A stretch of DNA of 64,000 nucleotides, from positions 1-64,000 of the forward strand of contig NZ_JAFKID010000021.1 of NCBI RefSeq assembly GCF_017306545.1, written 5' to 3'. The first letter of the stretch is position 1; every line of letters begins with the position of its first letter. The notes beneath the pieces are model-generated. The model did no database searches and was not told the DNA's origin. It saw nothing but the letters and a program-made list of their open reading frames with translations. The translations under genes and the position numbers were made by a program. This DNA is from Mesorhizobium sp. GTDB lineage: Bacteria; Pseudomonadota; Alphaproteobacteria; Rhizobiales; Rhizobiaceae. Shown here one piece after another: positions 9,441-16,623 of this stretch.

Positions 9441-9493
9441 CTTAGCGCCTGGAGAACTTGGCGCCAGGCGCGTCTTAGCGCTTGGAGAACTGG
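9441..9493 (-). repeat. 33-bp-offset duplication of the rpsI 3' end
   Basis: CTTAGCGCCTGGAGAACTTG (9441-9460) and CTTAGCGCTTGGAGAACTGG (9474-9493) are direct repeats with three differences, offset by 33 bp (11 codons). The right copy is the end of rpsI. The left copy lies after its stop in the same frame. Confidence 0.8.
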
Positions 9494-9954
9494 AAGGAGC
9501 GGCGGGCCTTGGCCTTGCCGTACTTCTTACGCTCGACCGTGCGGCTGTCGCGGGTCAGGAAGCCGCCCTTCTTGAGCACGCCGCGCAGCGTCGGCTCGTA
9601 GTAGGTCAGTGCCTTCGAGATGCCGTGGCGCACGGCGCCCGCCTGGCCGGACAGGCCGCCGCCGGCGACGGTGGCGACGATGTCGTACTGGCCGTCACGG
9701 TTGGCCGCGACGATCGGCTGCTTCAGGATCATCTGGAGCACGGGGCGCGCGAAATACTTCACGAACTCCTTGTCGTTGATGATGATCTTGCCGGAGCCGG
9801 GCTTCACCCAGACGCGGGCGATCGCGTCCTTGCGCTTGCCGGTGGCATAGGCGCGGCCCGACTTGTCGAGCTTCTGGACGTGGACCGGAGCGGCCGGCTG
9901 CGCGCTGCTCTGCGCGACCGTGCCGAGTTCTGCGAGCGAGGAAAGCTCAGCCAT
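9475..9954 (-). CDS. rpsI: 30S ribosomal protein S9, 159 aa
   Basis: This is a small-subunit ribosomal protein. The family core begins at [17 protein letters not shown] near residue 33 and includes the [19 protein letters not shown] segment. It ends with the conserved basic tail SFQFSKR, which reaches toward the P-site tRNA. The N-terminal 30 residues are an alanine-rich extension common in alphaproteobacteria. The start codon overlaps the rplM stop by one base (TAATG), so translation is coupled. A degenerate in-frame copy of the gene's last codons follows the stop. Confidence 0.97.
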   Translation of the reverse strand: MAELSSLAELGTVAQSSAQPAAPVHVQKLDKSGRAYATGKRKDAIARVWVKPGSGKIIINDKEFVKYFARPVLQMILKQPIVAANRDGQYDIVATVAGGGLSGQAGAVRHGISKALTYYEPTLRGVLKKGGFLTRDSRTVERKKYGKAKARRSFQFSKR

Positions 9955-10418
9955 TACGAAGCCCTCTTGTTCTTGGCGTTCAGCGCGCCGACGTCGAGCG
10001 TCTCGGGCTGCTGGGCGGTGTGCGGATGCTCGGCGCCGGCATAGACGCGCAGATTCTTCATCTGGCGACGTCCGAGCGGGCCGCGCGGGATCATGCGCTC
10101 GACGGCCTTCTCGACGACGCGCTCGGGAAAGCGGCCCTCGAGCAGCTGGCGCGCGGTGCGCTCCTTGATGCCGCCGGGGTGGCCGGTGTGCCAGTAGTAG
10201 ACCTTGTCGGTGTACTTCTTGCCGGTGAAAACCACCTTGTCGGCATTGATGACGATGACGTTGTCGCCGTCGTCGACATGCGGGGTGAAGGTGGGCTTGT
10301 GCTTGCCGCGCAGACGGTTGGCGATGACGGTGGCGAGCCGGCCGACGACGAGACCTTCGGCGTCGATCAGCACCCACTTCTTCACCACGTCCGCAGGCTT
10401 CTGCGAAAAGGTTGCCAT
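9954..10418 (-). CDS. rplM: 50S ribosomal protein L13, 154 aa
   Basis: This is a large-subunit protein that initiates 50S assembly. The recognisable L13 blocks are [18 protein letters not shown] near residue 14, [18 protein letters not shown] near 50 and [10 protein letters not shown] near 73. It is first in the rplM-rpsI operon. A promoter with ideal spacing lies upstream (10540-10568), giving a leader of roughly 110 nt with several GC hairpins, which could be a site of autogenous control. Confidence 0.97.
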   Translation of the reverse strand: MATFSQKPADVVKKWVLIDAEGLVVGRLATVIANRLRGKHKPTFTPHVDDGDNVIVINADKVVFTGKKYTDKVYYWHTGHPGGIKERTARQLLEGRFPERVVEKAVERMIPRGPLGRRQMKNLRVYAGAEHPHTAQQPETLDVGALNAKNKRAS

Positions 10419-10533
10419 GGTTCGTGCTCTCTTTGGGACCCTCCGCCCTAAGGCCGAAGGCGTTTCTTGTTGCTTGGCTTGGCGGCCTGCGCCGCCAATA
10501 ACAAAACGACGGCCTTTTCGGGCCGCTGTTCCG
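10419..10533 (-). ncRNA. structured 5' leader of rplM-rpsI mRNA (candidate ribosomal-protein leader)
   Basis: Between the predicted start of transcription and the rplM ATG lie two clear stems. One is GGCC/GGCC at 10511-10524 with a six-base loop. The other is GGCGGC/GCCGCC at 10481-10496 with a four-base loop. A CTTCGG-containing stem lies near 10443-10459. The stems are visible; a role in L13 or S9 feedback is inference. Confidence 0.4.
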
Positions 10534-10539
10534 AGTTAG

Positions 10540-10568
10540 CTCATAAAGGGGAGGCGAGCGTGCGTCAA
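10540..10568 (-). promoter_or_regulatory. sigma-70-type promoter of rplM-rpsI
   Basis: On the minus strand: -35 TTGACG (10563-10568), 17-nt spacer, -10 TATGAG (10540-10545). The -35 overlaps a perfect palindrome, TCAAGCGCTTGA (10565-10576), which might bind a regulator. Confidence 0.65.
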
Positions 10569-10622
10569 GCGCTTGAAATATGATGTTGACGAGAGAATCT
10601 TTTTGAAATCAACGCATTAGGA

Positions 10623-10644
10623 ATGAGGTATTATTTTACCTCAT
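10623..10644. terminator. AT-rich hairpin after hicB
   Basis: ATGAGGTA (10623-10630) pairs with TACCTCAT (10637-10644) around a six-base loop. It separates hicAB from the rplM promoter on the same strand. Confidence 0.5.
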
Positions 10645-10650
10645 ATAAGC

Positions 10651-11049
10651 TTAATGCTTGGCTTCGATTTCCCGCCGCGCCGCGCTCGCCAGGAAGGCCG
10701 AGCGGGTCAGGCCTCGATCACGGGCTGCGGCGTCGATCGCGCGCAGCATGCCGCGCTCGAAAGTGACGTTGGCGCGCACGACCGCGCTGTCGTTGTCGAT
10801 GAGGGGCACGGAAATCAGGTAGGCTCCTTTCGCCAGTGCCTCGCGGATATCGGCGTCGGCAACGATCTGTTCGTGCAGTGAAGGGGCCGGAAGCGGCATG
10901 TCTTCCGCCCACAATTGCAACGCTTCCACCGCTTGGGCGACGACATCGTCCTGTTGGTCTGCCGCGGAAAACACCCCCGGAATATCGGGAAAGCGTACGC
11001 CGAACGCGCTGTCCTTGTCCTTCTCGACCAGGGCGAAATAGGTTTTCAT
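10651..11049 (-). CDS. hicB: HicB-family antitoxin, 132 aa
   Basis: This is the antitoxin of a type II HicAB module. The N-terminal partial RNase-H-like HicB fold is visible (FPDIPGVFSAADQQDDVVAQA, the motif that follows the first strands). A C-terminal segment, ERGMLRAIDAAARDRGLTRS, resembles a ribbon-helix-helix DNA-binding domain. HicB blocks the HicA active site and usually represses its own promoter. It is translated 9 nt after hicA on the same mRNA. The toxin-first order is normal for hicAB. Confidence 0.9.
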   Translation of the reverse strand: MKTYFALVEKDKDSAFGVRFPDIPGVFSAADQQDDVVAQAVEALQLWAEDMPLPAPSLHEQIVADADIREALAKGAYLISVPLIDNDSAVVRANVTFERGMLRAIDAAARDRGLTRSAFLASAARREIEAKH

Positions 11050-11058
11050 GGCAAAGTC

Positions 11059-11244
11059 CTATCGAATGCAGCCAGCCAGCTTTGAGATTGCCCGTGCCGT
11101 GCCGATGGGCAGGTCCTTTTTCGGATGAGGCACGATCAGCACGATACCGCCTTTGCGGAACTTGTGATGCGAACCGCGAACGGAAATCAGTTCAAAGCCT
11201 TCCTGCTTCAAACGCTTGACGATCTCCCGGCTGTCTCGTTCCAT
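11059..11244 (-). CDS. hicA: HicA-family mRNA interferase toxin, 61 aa
   Basis: HicA is a small double-stranded-RNA-binding-fold ribonuclease that cleaves mRNA or tmRNA when free of HicB. The protein shows the full family pattern: a helix with KRLKQEGFELISVRGSHHKF, where His26/His27 in GSHH form the catalytic site, then VPHPKKDLPIGTARAISKL. Length and order are canonical. A promoter with an overlapping inverted repeat lies directly upstream (11254-11291). Confidence 0.93.
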   Translation of the reverse strand: MERDSREIVKRLKQEGFELISVRGSHHKFRKGGIVLIVPHPKKDLPIGTARAISKLAGCIR

Positions 11245-11253
11245 TCAGTATTG

Positions 11254-11291
11254 ATGCGCAATTATATACGCATTCCTTTTCCCGTTTCCAA
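11254..11291 (-). promoter_or_regulatory. hicAB promoter with operator-like inverted repeat
   Basis: On the minus strand: -35 TTGGAA (11286-11291), 17-nt spacer, -10 TATATA (11263-11268). The inverted repeat ATGCG-N10-CGCAT (11254-11273) straddles the -10, the position expected for autorepression by HicB or HicAB. Confidence 0.65.
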
Positions 11292-11296
11292 ATGAA

Positions 11297-11749
11297 TTAT
11301 GCTGCCCTCTTCGGCGGGATCGAGTAGGTGCCCGTCGCATGCGCCACCGTCTCCCCGTCCGGTCCGGCCATGATGTCGATGTCGAACACCATCAGGCTTT
11401 TGCCGAGTTTGAGGATGCGGCAATGGCCGTCGATCGGCCCGGCTTCGGCCTTGCGCATGAAGTTGATGTCGAGATTGACCGTCACCGACAGCGCGTCCGG
11501 CCCGGCATGGGACAGCACGCAGGCGTAGCCGCCGATGTCGGCCAGCGTGAACAGCGCCGGGCCGGACACCGTGCCGCCGGGCCTCAGATGCCGTTCCTCG
11601 GCGTTGAGGCGGACCGTGCAGCCGCCTGGAAAAACCTCGATGGCCTCGTAGAAATGGCCGCCCCGGTTGAGCTGCGGGAACGCCGAGGCCATGAGGTCGT
11701 TGACCTCCCGCGCCGTCAGCACCGGTGTCAGGTTGGCCTGCGCGGGCAT
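11297..11749 (-). CDS. PaaI-type hotdog-fold thioesterase, 150 aa
   Basis: This is a predicted acyl-CoA thioesterase with a single hotdog domain. The family pattern is seen in HLRPGGTVSGPALFTLADIGG (residues about 56-75), where the usual catalytic residue region lies, and in SVTVNLDINFMRKAEAGPI near 90. The ATG at 11749 has a strong GGAGG site six bases upstream; an upstream in-frame ATG at 11833 has no such site. It diverges from the crotonase-fold gene, so both might act on CoA thioesters, but that is inference. Physiological substrate unknown. Confidence 0.85.
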   Translation of the reverse strand: MPAQANLTPVLTAREVNDLMASAFPQLNRGGHFYEAIEVFPGGCTVRLNAEERHLRPGGTVSGPALFTLADIGGYACVLSHAGPDALSVTVNLDINFMRKAEAGPIDGHCRILKLGKSLMVFDIDIMAGPDGETVAHATGTYSIPPKRAA

Positions 11750-11860
11750 GTCGCCTCCATTTGTTCCGCTGCCTGTATGGCGATGCCGCAAACGTTCGTC
11801 CAGCGCGCCTTTGATTCTGGCACAGACGAACACGGTTGGACCGCGTGGCCGGGCGTACTA

Positions 11861-12724
11861 ATGTCGGGCTATCCAGCCGCCGTCGCAGCCATGGAGGAGA
11901 AATTGGCAGAAGTCGTCGCCATCAAGCGCCAGGATGCGCAAGGCCCCATAATCATCGGCCAGACAGGCGGCACCTTGCGCCTGACGCTGGCCAATCCGCC
12001 GGCCAATGCGCTGTCGCTGGCCATGATGGCGGCACTACAGGCTGAGATCGAGCGCGCCGGCGACGACAAGTCCGTGCGCGTCGTCGTCCTCGCCGCGCCG
12101 GGAAAGGTGTTCTGCGCCGGTCATGACCTCAAGGAACTGACGGCGCACCGCGCCGATGCCGACCGGGGCAGGGTGTTCTTCGAGCGCACCTTCGCCGACT
12201 GCTCGGCGCTCATGCAGGCCATCGTCCATTGCCCGAAACCGGTCATCGCCGAGGTCGAGGGGTTGGCCACCGCCGCCGGCCTGCAACTGGTGGCGAGCTG
12301 CGACCTCGCTGTTACCGCCCACGAGGCGACCTTCTGCACGCCGGGCGTCCATATCGGCCTGTTCTGCTCGACGCCGATGGTGGCGCTGTCGCGCAACGCC
12401 AGCCGCAAGCAGGCGATGGAAATGCTGCTGACAGGCGAGACGATCGACGCCGCGACCGCCAAGGAATTCGGCCTCGTCAACCGGGTCGTGCCGCGCGAAT
12501 ACCTGAATCAGGTCGTGAACAAATACGCCGAAACCATTGCGTCGAAATCGCCTTTGACGCTGAAGATCGGCAAGGAAGCCTTCTACCGGCAAGTCGAGAT
12601 GGGGCTGTCCGACGCCTACGACTACACCGCCCGCGTCATGGTCGAGAACATGATGGCACACGACGCGGAGGAAGGCATCGGCGCCTTCGTCGGCAAGCGC
12701 AAGCCGGAGTGGAAGGGGGAGTGA
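11861..12724 (+). CDS. enoyl-CoA hydratase/isomerase (crotonase) family protein, ECHDC3-like, 287 aa
   Basis: The crotonase fold is clear: NPPANALSLAMMAALQAEIE, then FCAGHDLKEL (oxyanion hole and CoA loop), then EGLATAAGLQLVASCDLAV and TPGVHIGLFCSTP. In classical hydratases two glutamates do the chemistry, in GGGxEL and in PExxxG. Here they are Gln (AGLQL) and Gly (TPGVHIG), as in the ECHDC3 subgroup. True hydratase activity is therefore doubtful. Possible starts are the ATG at 11861 and another at 11891; neither has a good ribosome site. The stop overlaps the next start (TGATG), coupling it to the VOC protein. Confidence 0.85.
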   Translation: MSGYPAAVAAMEEKLAEVVAIKRQDAQGPIIIGQTGGTLRLTLANPPANALSLAMMAALQAEIERAGDDKSVRVVVLAAPGKVFCAGHDLKELTAHRADADRGRVFFERTFADCSALMQAIVHCPKPVIAEVEGLATAAGLQLVASCDLAVTAHEATFCTPGVHIGLFCSTPMVALSRNASRKQAMEMLLTGETIDAATAKEFGLVNRVVPREYLNQVVNKYAETIASKSPLTLKIGKEAFYRQVEMGLSDAYDYTARVMVENMMAHDAEEGIGAFVGKRKPEWKGE

Positions 12725-13143
12725 TGCAGCCTCGCATCTCCATCGTCACCATCGCCGTCGACGATCTCGACCGCATGGCAGCCTTCTACGAGGCGATGGG
12801 CCTGGTGCGGCACCGTATCCGCGACGGCGTCGCCTTCTTCCAGATGGGCGGCGCGATCCTCGGGCTTTTCCCGCGCGCCAGCGCCGAGGAGGACGCCGGC
12901 ATCGCTTTCGGCACCGCCCCGTCGCGCGTCTATCTGGCCTACAACACCCGTTCCGACGCCGAAGTGGATGACGTTCTGGCCGAGGCCGAAAAGGCCGGCG
13001 GCCGCGTGGTGAAACCGGCCGGCCGTGCCTTCTGGGGCGGCTGGTACGGCTATTTCGCCGACCCGGAGAACAATATCTGGGAAGTCGCCCACAATCCGGA
13101 TTTCCCTATCGACGCCGACAGCAAGATTTCATTGCCGCAATGA
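12724..13143 (+). CDS. VOC-superfamily (glyoxalase/bleomycin-resistance-like) protein, 139 aa
   Basis: This is a single vicinal-oxygen-chelate module: ISIVTIAVDDLDRMAAFYEA at the N-terminus, then the C-terminal block WGGWYGYFADPENNIWEVAH with the typical metal-ligand glutamate in NIWEV. Such proteins are metal-dependent lyases, epimerases or dioxygenases, or bind ligands; the substrate cannot be read. Its ATG shares one base with the preceding crotonase-like stop, so the two proteins are made together. Its 3' end overlaps the convergent sterol desaturase gene by 15 nt. Confidence 0.85.
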   Translation: MQPRISIVTIAVDDLDRMAAFYEAMGLVRHRIRDGVAFFQMGGAILGLFPRASAEEDAGIAFGTAPSRVYLAYNTRSDAEVDDVLAEAEKAGGRVVKPAGRAFWGGWYGYFADPENNIWEVAHNPDFPIDADSKISLPQ

Positions 13144-14001
13144 GCGGGTCCGCGAGAAAATGGAACCCAGCAAACCGGTCCGACGAAACAGGTAGCGGTA
13201 GGACGTCGCTTTGAAGGGATGAGCCAGTTGTCCGACCAAGCCGGTTCCCATTTTTTCGGCGACACCGAGCGGTACGTCGCATTTGCCCGGAACCCGGAAC
13301 GTCCCGAATAGCGTGTCGAACAACGAGAAGACGGTAGCGTAGTTGGTGTTGTACGCCTTGGGGTCCATGGCGTGGTGCCATCGGTGCATCGCCGGTGAGA
13401 CGAATACATGTCCCAGCGGTCCGTAGGTCCACGGCAGGTCGGCGTGAATGAGCGCGCCGTAGTAGTGGCGGATGATGCTGTTGGCGAGAAGGGCATAGGG
13501 TGGGAAGCCCATCATCAGCAGAAACGCGTAGTCGGTGATGGTCGTCGTAAACCGGTTGATCGGGTGGAACCTGAAGATCGCCAGCCAGGTCATCTCGGTG
13601 TCGCTGTGATGGATGGCATGCGAAGGCCAAAGCAAAGGCGTATGTTCCAGCCGATGCCGCCAATAGCTGATGAAATCACCGACAAAGACCGCCGCAAAGG
13701 CCACCACGGCAGGATGCAAGCCTGCCCAGAATGTGCTTGGAACCAGGACGAGACCGGTCGATCCAATACTCTGTTCCATCACCACCGAGAGGCCCACGAG
13801 GATCGGCGCTACCAAAATGGCGTCCGTGAAGTGGATGAGCAGATTGATGCGGCTCTCGCCGATGGCTCTCTTGAGGTCGGGAAAAAGGCTGCGCCCCTTC
13901 AAGATGATGGCCAGGAGCACGAAGAAGGGGAGAGGGACGACCACAGCTTTGAACGCCCCGAGCAGAGCGGCTGAAAGAGGGTCGATAACGACTTCCAACA
14001 T
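13129..14001 (-). CDS. sterol desaturase / fatty acid hydroxylase superfamily protein, 290 aa
   Basis: This is an integral membrane di-iron enzyme. The three histidine boxes are intact: HRLEH (about residue 116), HAIHHS (about 127) and HRWHH (about 208). Several hydrophobic segments surround them (VVVPLPFFVLLAIILKG, FAAVFVGDFISYW). The superfamily hydroxylates or desaturates sterols, carotenoids and fatty acids. Bacterial members act on hopanoid, carotenoid or lipid substrates, or are uncharacterised. No lipid gene cluster adjoins, so the substrate is open. The C-terminus overlaps the convergent VOC gene. Confidence 0.88.
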   Translation of the reverse strand: MLEVVIDPLSAALLGAFKAVVVPLPFFVLLAIILKGRSLFPDLKRAIGESRINLLIHFTDAILVAPILVGLSVVMEQSIGSTGLVLVPSTFWAGLHPAVVAFAAVFVGDFISYWRHRLEHTPLLWPSHAIHHSDTEMTWLAIFRFHPINRFTTTITDYAFLLMMGFPPYALLANSIIRHYYGALIHADLPWTYGPLGHVFVSPAMHRWHHAMDPKAYNTNYATVFSLFDTLFGTFRVPGKCDVPLGVAEKMGTGLVGQLAHPFKATSYRYLFRRTGLLGSIFSRTRSLRQ

Positions 14002-14163
14002 TATCCCGCACCGCTTGTTTCAGGCTGCGCCAGGGTTCAAGGTCACAGGCGACGCTACCCGCCAAACGTAAAGATGTTGCTGCGTTCGACCGTCATGACG
14101 GGCCGGTGCAAATAAATGGCTGCCGGTTTGACTGGCGGGATATTTCTCGGCAGAAGGCCAAGA

Positions 14164-14685
14164 ATGAACCACGACGCTTACGACAACGCCTATATCGCCG
14201 GCATCCTTAACTCGGTGAAGGCGATCGCCATCGTCGGCGCCTCGGCCAACGAGGTGCGGCCGAGCTTTTTCGTGCTGAAATACCTGCTCGCCAAGGGGTT
14301 CGACGTCTATCCGGTCAATCCCGGCCATGCCAGCAGGGAGATCCTCGGGCGCATGACCTATGCGAAGCTGTCGGATATTCCGGTCGCCATCGACATGGTC
14401 GACATTTTCCGCGCTTCCGCCGCCGTCCCGCCCATCGTCGACGAGGCGCTGGCGCTCGACCCGCTGCCCAAGGTGATCTGGATGCAACTCACCGTGCGCC
14501 ATGACGAGGCGGCGGCGAAGGCAGAGGCGGCCGGCGTCAAGGTGGTGATGAACCGCTGCCCGAAGATCGAGTACGGCCGGCTCTCCGGCGAGATCGGCTG
14601 GAACGGCGTTTCCTCGGGCGTCATTTCTTCGAAGCGGCCCATCATGCGCGGTGGCTTCCAGAGCTTCGGCATCCGGCAGAAATAA
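14164..14685 (+). CDS. CoA-binding (YccU-type, Rossmann) protein, 173 aa
   Basis: This is a small cytosolic protein with the CoA_binding_2 Rossmann domain: KAIAIVGASANEVRPSFFVL near residue 19, then GFDVYPVNPGHA and the loop VDIFRAS. The C-terminal NRCPKIEYGRL is typical of YccU/YneT-like proteins, which bind CoA or nucleotide but have no firm biochemical role. The ATG at 14164 is preferred over an upstream in-frame ATG at 14116 because family similarity begins here. It is transcribed in the same direction as metY, 250 nt upstream of it. Confidence 0.82.
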   Translation: MNHDAYDNAYIAGILNSVKAIAIVGASANEVRPSFFVLKYLLAKGFDVYPVNPGHASREILGRMTYAKLSDIPVAIDMVDIFRASAAVPPIVDEALALDPLPKVIWMQLTVRHDEAAAKAEAAGVKVVMNRCPKIEYGRLSGEIGWNGVSSGVISSKRPIMRGGFQSFGIRQK

Positions 14686-14739
14686 GGCATATCTCCAGAA
14701 AGCGGTTGCCGGTTTCGGGACAAAGACATGCGCAGGACC

Positions 14740-14767
14740 TTGAGCCCGAGGCGTGTGCGGCGAATCT
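14740..14767 (+). promoter_or_regulatory. weak promoter candidate for metY
   Basis: TTGAGC (14740-14745) lies 16 nt before GAATCT (14762-14767). This would start transcription just ahead of the hairpin at 14792-14865. The -10 match is poor. Confidence 0.25.
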
Positions 14768-14791
14768 GAAAGATCGCAGCGGGTTTTGCGC

Positions 14792-14865
14792 GGAAGAAAT
14801 TTCCATCGAATCCGATATCGACGCGTTTACTGCGTCGAAATATCCGGCTTTGGGAAATTTTCTCC
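14792..14865 (+). promoter_or_regulatory. two-tier hairpin in the metY leader (candidate cis-regulatory RNA)
   Basis: The inner stem is TCGACGC (14818-14824) with GCGTCGA (14832-14838) around a seven-base loop. It is prolonged by ATA/TAT and CCG/CGG pairs with small bulges. The outer stem is AAATTTCC (14797-14804) with GGAAATTT (14853-14860), plus three more pairs beyond an internal loop. The 3' side runs into TTTTCTCCTTT. I do not recognise a SAM-II, SAM-V or cobalamin riboswitch pattern in it. Confidence 0.5.
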
Positions 14866-14935
14866 TTTGCATTCGGGGCTCGCCTTCGCCAAGAATGCGC
14901 CGCGAGTTCCGTGCAGGGGTAGAGGGAGATTTTTC

Positions 14936-16219
14936 ATGAACCAGCGCGCACCAGGCTTCAACACGCTTGCCGTCCATGCCGGCGCCAAGCCCGATCCGGC
15001 CACCGGCGCGCGCGCCACGCCGATCTACCAGACCACCTCCTTCGTCTTCGACAGCGCCGACCATGCGGCGTCCCTGTTCGGCCTCAAGGCGTTCGGCAAC
15101 ATCTACACCCGCATCATGAACCCGACGCAGGCGGTGCTGGAGGAGCGCGTCGCGGCGCTTGAAGGCGGCACGGCGGCGCTCGCCACCGCCTCCGGCCAGT
15201 CGGCGCATCTTCTGGTCTTCCACACGCTGATGAGCCCCGGCGACAACTTCGTCGCCGCGCGCAAGCTCTATGGCGGCACCATCAACCAGTTCGGCTCCTC
15301 CTTCCAGAGCTTCGGCTGGGAAGTGCGCTGGGGCGACGTCAACGATCCGGCGAGCTTCGACAAACTGATCGACGACCGCACCAAGGCCATCCACATCGAA
15401 AGCCTCGCCAATCCCGGCGGCGAGTTCGTCGACATCGCCAAGATCGCCGAGGTTGCCCGCAAGCACGGCCTGCCGCTGGTCGTCGACAACACGCTGGCCT
15501 CGCCCTATCTGGTGCGGCCGATCGAGCACGGCGCCGACATCGTGGTCCATGCGCTGACCAAGTTCATCGGCGGCCACGGCAACTCCATCGGCGGCATCAT
15601 CGTCGACGGCGGCACCTTCGACTGGTCGAAGTCGGGCAAGTATCCGCTCCTGTCGCAGCCGCGCGCCGACTACGGCGGCATGGTTCTGCACGAGACGTTC
15701 GGCAACTTCGCCTTCGCCATCGCCGCGCGCGTGCTCGGCCTGCGCGACCTCGGCCCGGCGATCTCGCCCTTCAACGCCTTCCTCATTCTCACCGGCCTGG
15801 AGACGCTGCCGCTCAGGATGCAGCGCCACTGCGACAACGCCGCGACCGTCGCCGCCTGGCTGTCGAACCATCCCAAGGTGGCGTGGGTGTCCTATCCCGG
15901 CCTGCCGAACGACAAGAACCACGCGCTCCAGCAGAAATACTCGCCCAAGGGCGCCGGCGCGGTGTTCACCTTCGGCCTCAAGGGCGGCTACGACGCCGGC
16001 ATCAAGCTGGTCGAGTCGCTGGAGCTGTTCTCGCACCTCGCCAACATCGGCGACACCAAGTCGCTGGTCATTCATCCGGCCTCGACCACGCACCGGCAAC
16101 TGAGCGACGAGCAGCGCGTCGCCGCCGGCGCCGGACCGGAAGTGGTGCGGCTGTCCATCGGCATCGAGGACGTCAACGATATCGTCGCCGATCTCGATCA
16201 GGCGCTGGCGAAAGCCTGA
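14936..16219 (+). CDS. metY: O-acetylhomoserine aminocarboxypropyltransferase (sulfhydrylase), 427 aa
   Basis: This PLP enzyme of the Cys/Met metabolism family makes homocysteine from O-acetylhomoserine and sulfide in direct sulfhydrylation. The N-terminal FNTLAVHAGAKPDPATGARA and PIYQTTSFVFDS are typical of the MetY branch. The PLP lysine is Lys209 in LTKFIGGHGNS. Length (about 430) distinguishes it from the shorter cystathionine enzymes. The ATG at 14936 follows an AGAGGGAGA site. A structured leader precedes the gene and an intrinsic terminator follows 13 nt after the stop. Confidence 0.94.
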   Translation: MNQRAPGFNTLAVHAGAKPDPATGARATPIYQTTSFVFDSADHAASLFGLKAFGNIYTRIMNPTQAVLEERVAALEGGTAALATASGQSAHLLVFHTLMSPGDNFVAARKLYGGTINQFGSSFQSFGWEVRWGDVNDPASFDKLIDDRTKAIHIESLANPGGEFVDIAKIAEVARKHGLPLVVDNTLASPYLVRPIEHGADIVVHALTKFIGGHGNSIGGIIVDGGTFDWSKSGKYPLLSQPRADYGGMVLHETFGNFAFAIAARVLGLRDLGPAISPFNAFLILTGLETLPLRMQRHCDNAATVAAWLSNHPKVAWVSYPGLPNDKNHALQQKYSPKGAGAVFTFGLKGGYDAGIKLVESLELFSHLANIGDTKSLVIHPASTTHRQLSDEQRVAAGAGPEVVRLSIGIEDVNDIVADLDQALAKA

Positions 16220-16232
16220 CCCGCATGGCATG

Positions 16233-16262
16233 AAAAGGCTCCGCAGCAACCGGAGCCTTTTT
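16233..16262 (+). terminator. metY terminator whose 3' arm carries the next gene's ribosome site
   Basis: AAAAGGCTCCG (16233-16243), loop, CGGAGCCTTTTT (16251-16262). GGAG at 16252-16255 in the 3' arm is eight bases from the ATG at 16264, so the hairpin would mask the cupin gene's Shine-Dalgarno sequence. Confidence 0.8.
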
Positions 16263-16263
16263 C

Positions 16264-16614
16264 ATGGCTGAGCCCCGTTTCCTGACGATCGACACCGCCG
16301 GCGTCACGCCGGAGGAGGGCGCGCCCGCACCGGATCGCCTGATCGCCGGCGATCCGAAATTCCGCACCTGGAACGTCGAGGAGCGCGACGGCGGGCTTTA
16401 TGCCGGCATCTGGGAAGCGACGTCCGGCAAATGGCGCATCGAATACGACGAATGGGAATTCTGCCACATCCTGTCCGGCGTCTCGGTGATCGCGGAGGAC
16501 GGCGGCGAGGCGCGCACGGTGCGCGCCGGCGATTCCTTCGTGCTCAGGCCCGGCTTCAGGGGAATCTGGGAAGTCGTTGAAACGACCCGAAAGGAATACG
16601 TCATAAAGCTTTAA
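16264..16614 (+). CDS. cupin-domain protein (DUF861, ureidoglycine-aminohydrolase-like fold), 116 aa
   Basis: This is a small single-domain cupin. WRIEYDEWEFCHILSG near residue 59 and RAGDSFVLRPGFRGIWEV near 88 match the Cupin_3 pattern found in many rhizobial proteins annotated as cupin or DUF861. The classical metal-binding HxH is not obvious, so catalytic activity is uncertain. The ATG is forced: it lies one base after the T run of the metY terminator, and the only ribosome site is inside that hairpin. Convergent with the P450 gene, 9 nt away. Confidence 0.8.
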   Translation: MAEPRFLTIDTAGVTPEEGAPAPDRLIAGDPKFRTWNVEERDGGLYAGIWEATSGKWRIEYDEWEFCHILSGVSVIAEDGGEARTVRAGDSFVLRPGFRGIWEVVETTRKEYVIKL

Positions 16615-16623
16615 GGCTGCGGT

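Noticed and set aside
13129..13143. Frameshift or misassembly at the overlap of the VOC and sterol desaturase genes
   Set aside because: Both convergent proteins end naturally with intact family C-termini; a 15-nt tail overlap is acceptable.
14686..14935. SAM-II riboswitch before metY
   Set aside because: The expected conserved blocks and pseudoknot pairing are not visible by eye; reported instead as an unclassified hairpin.
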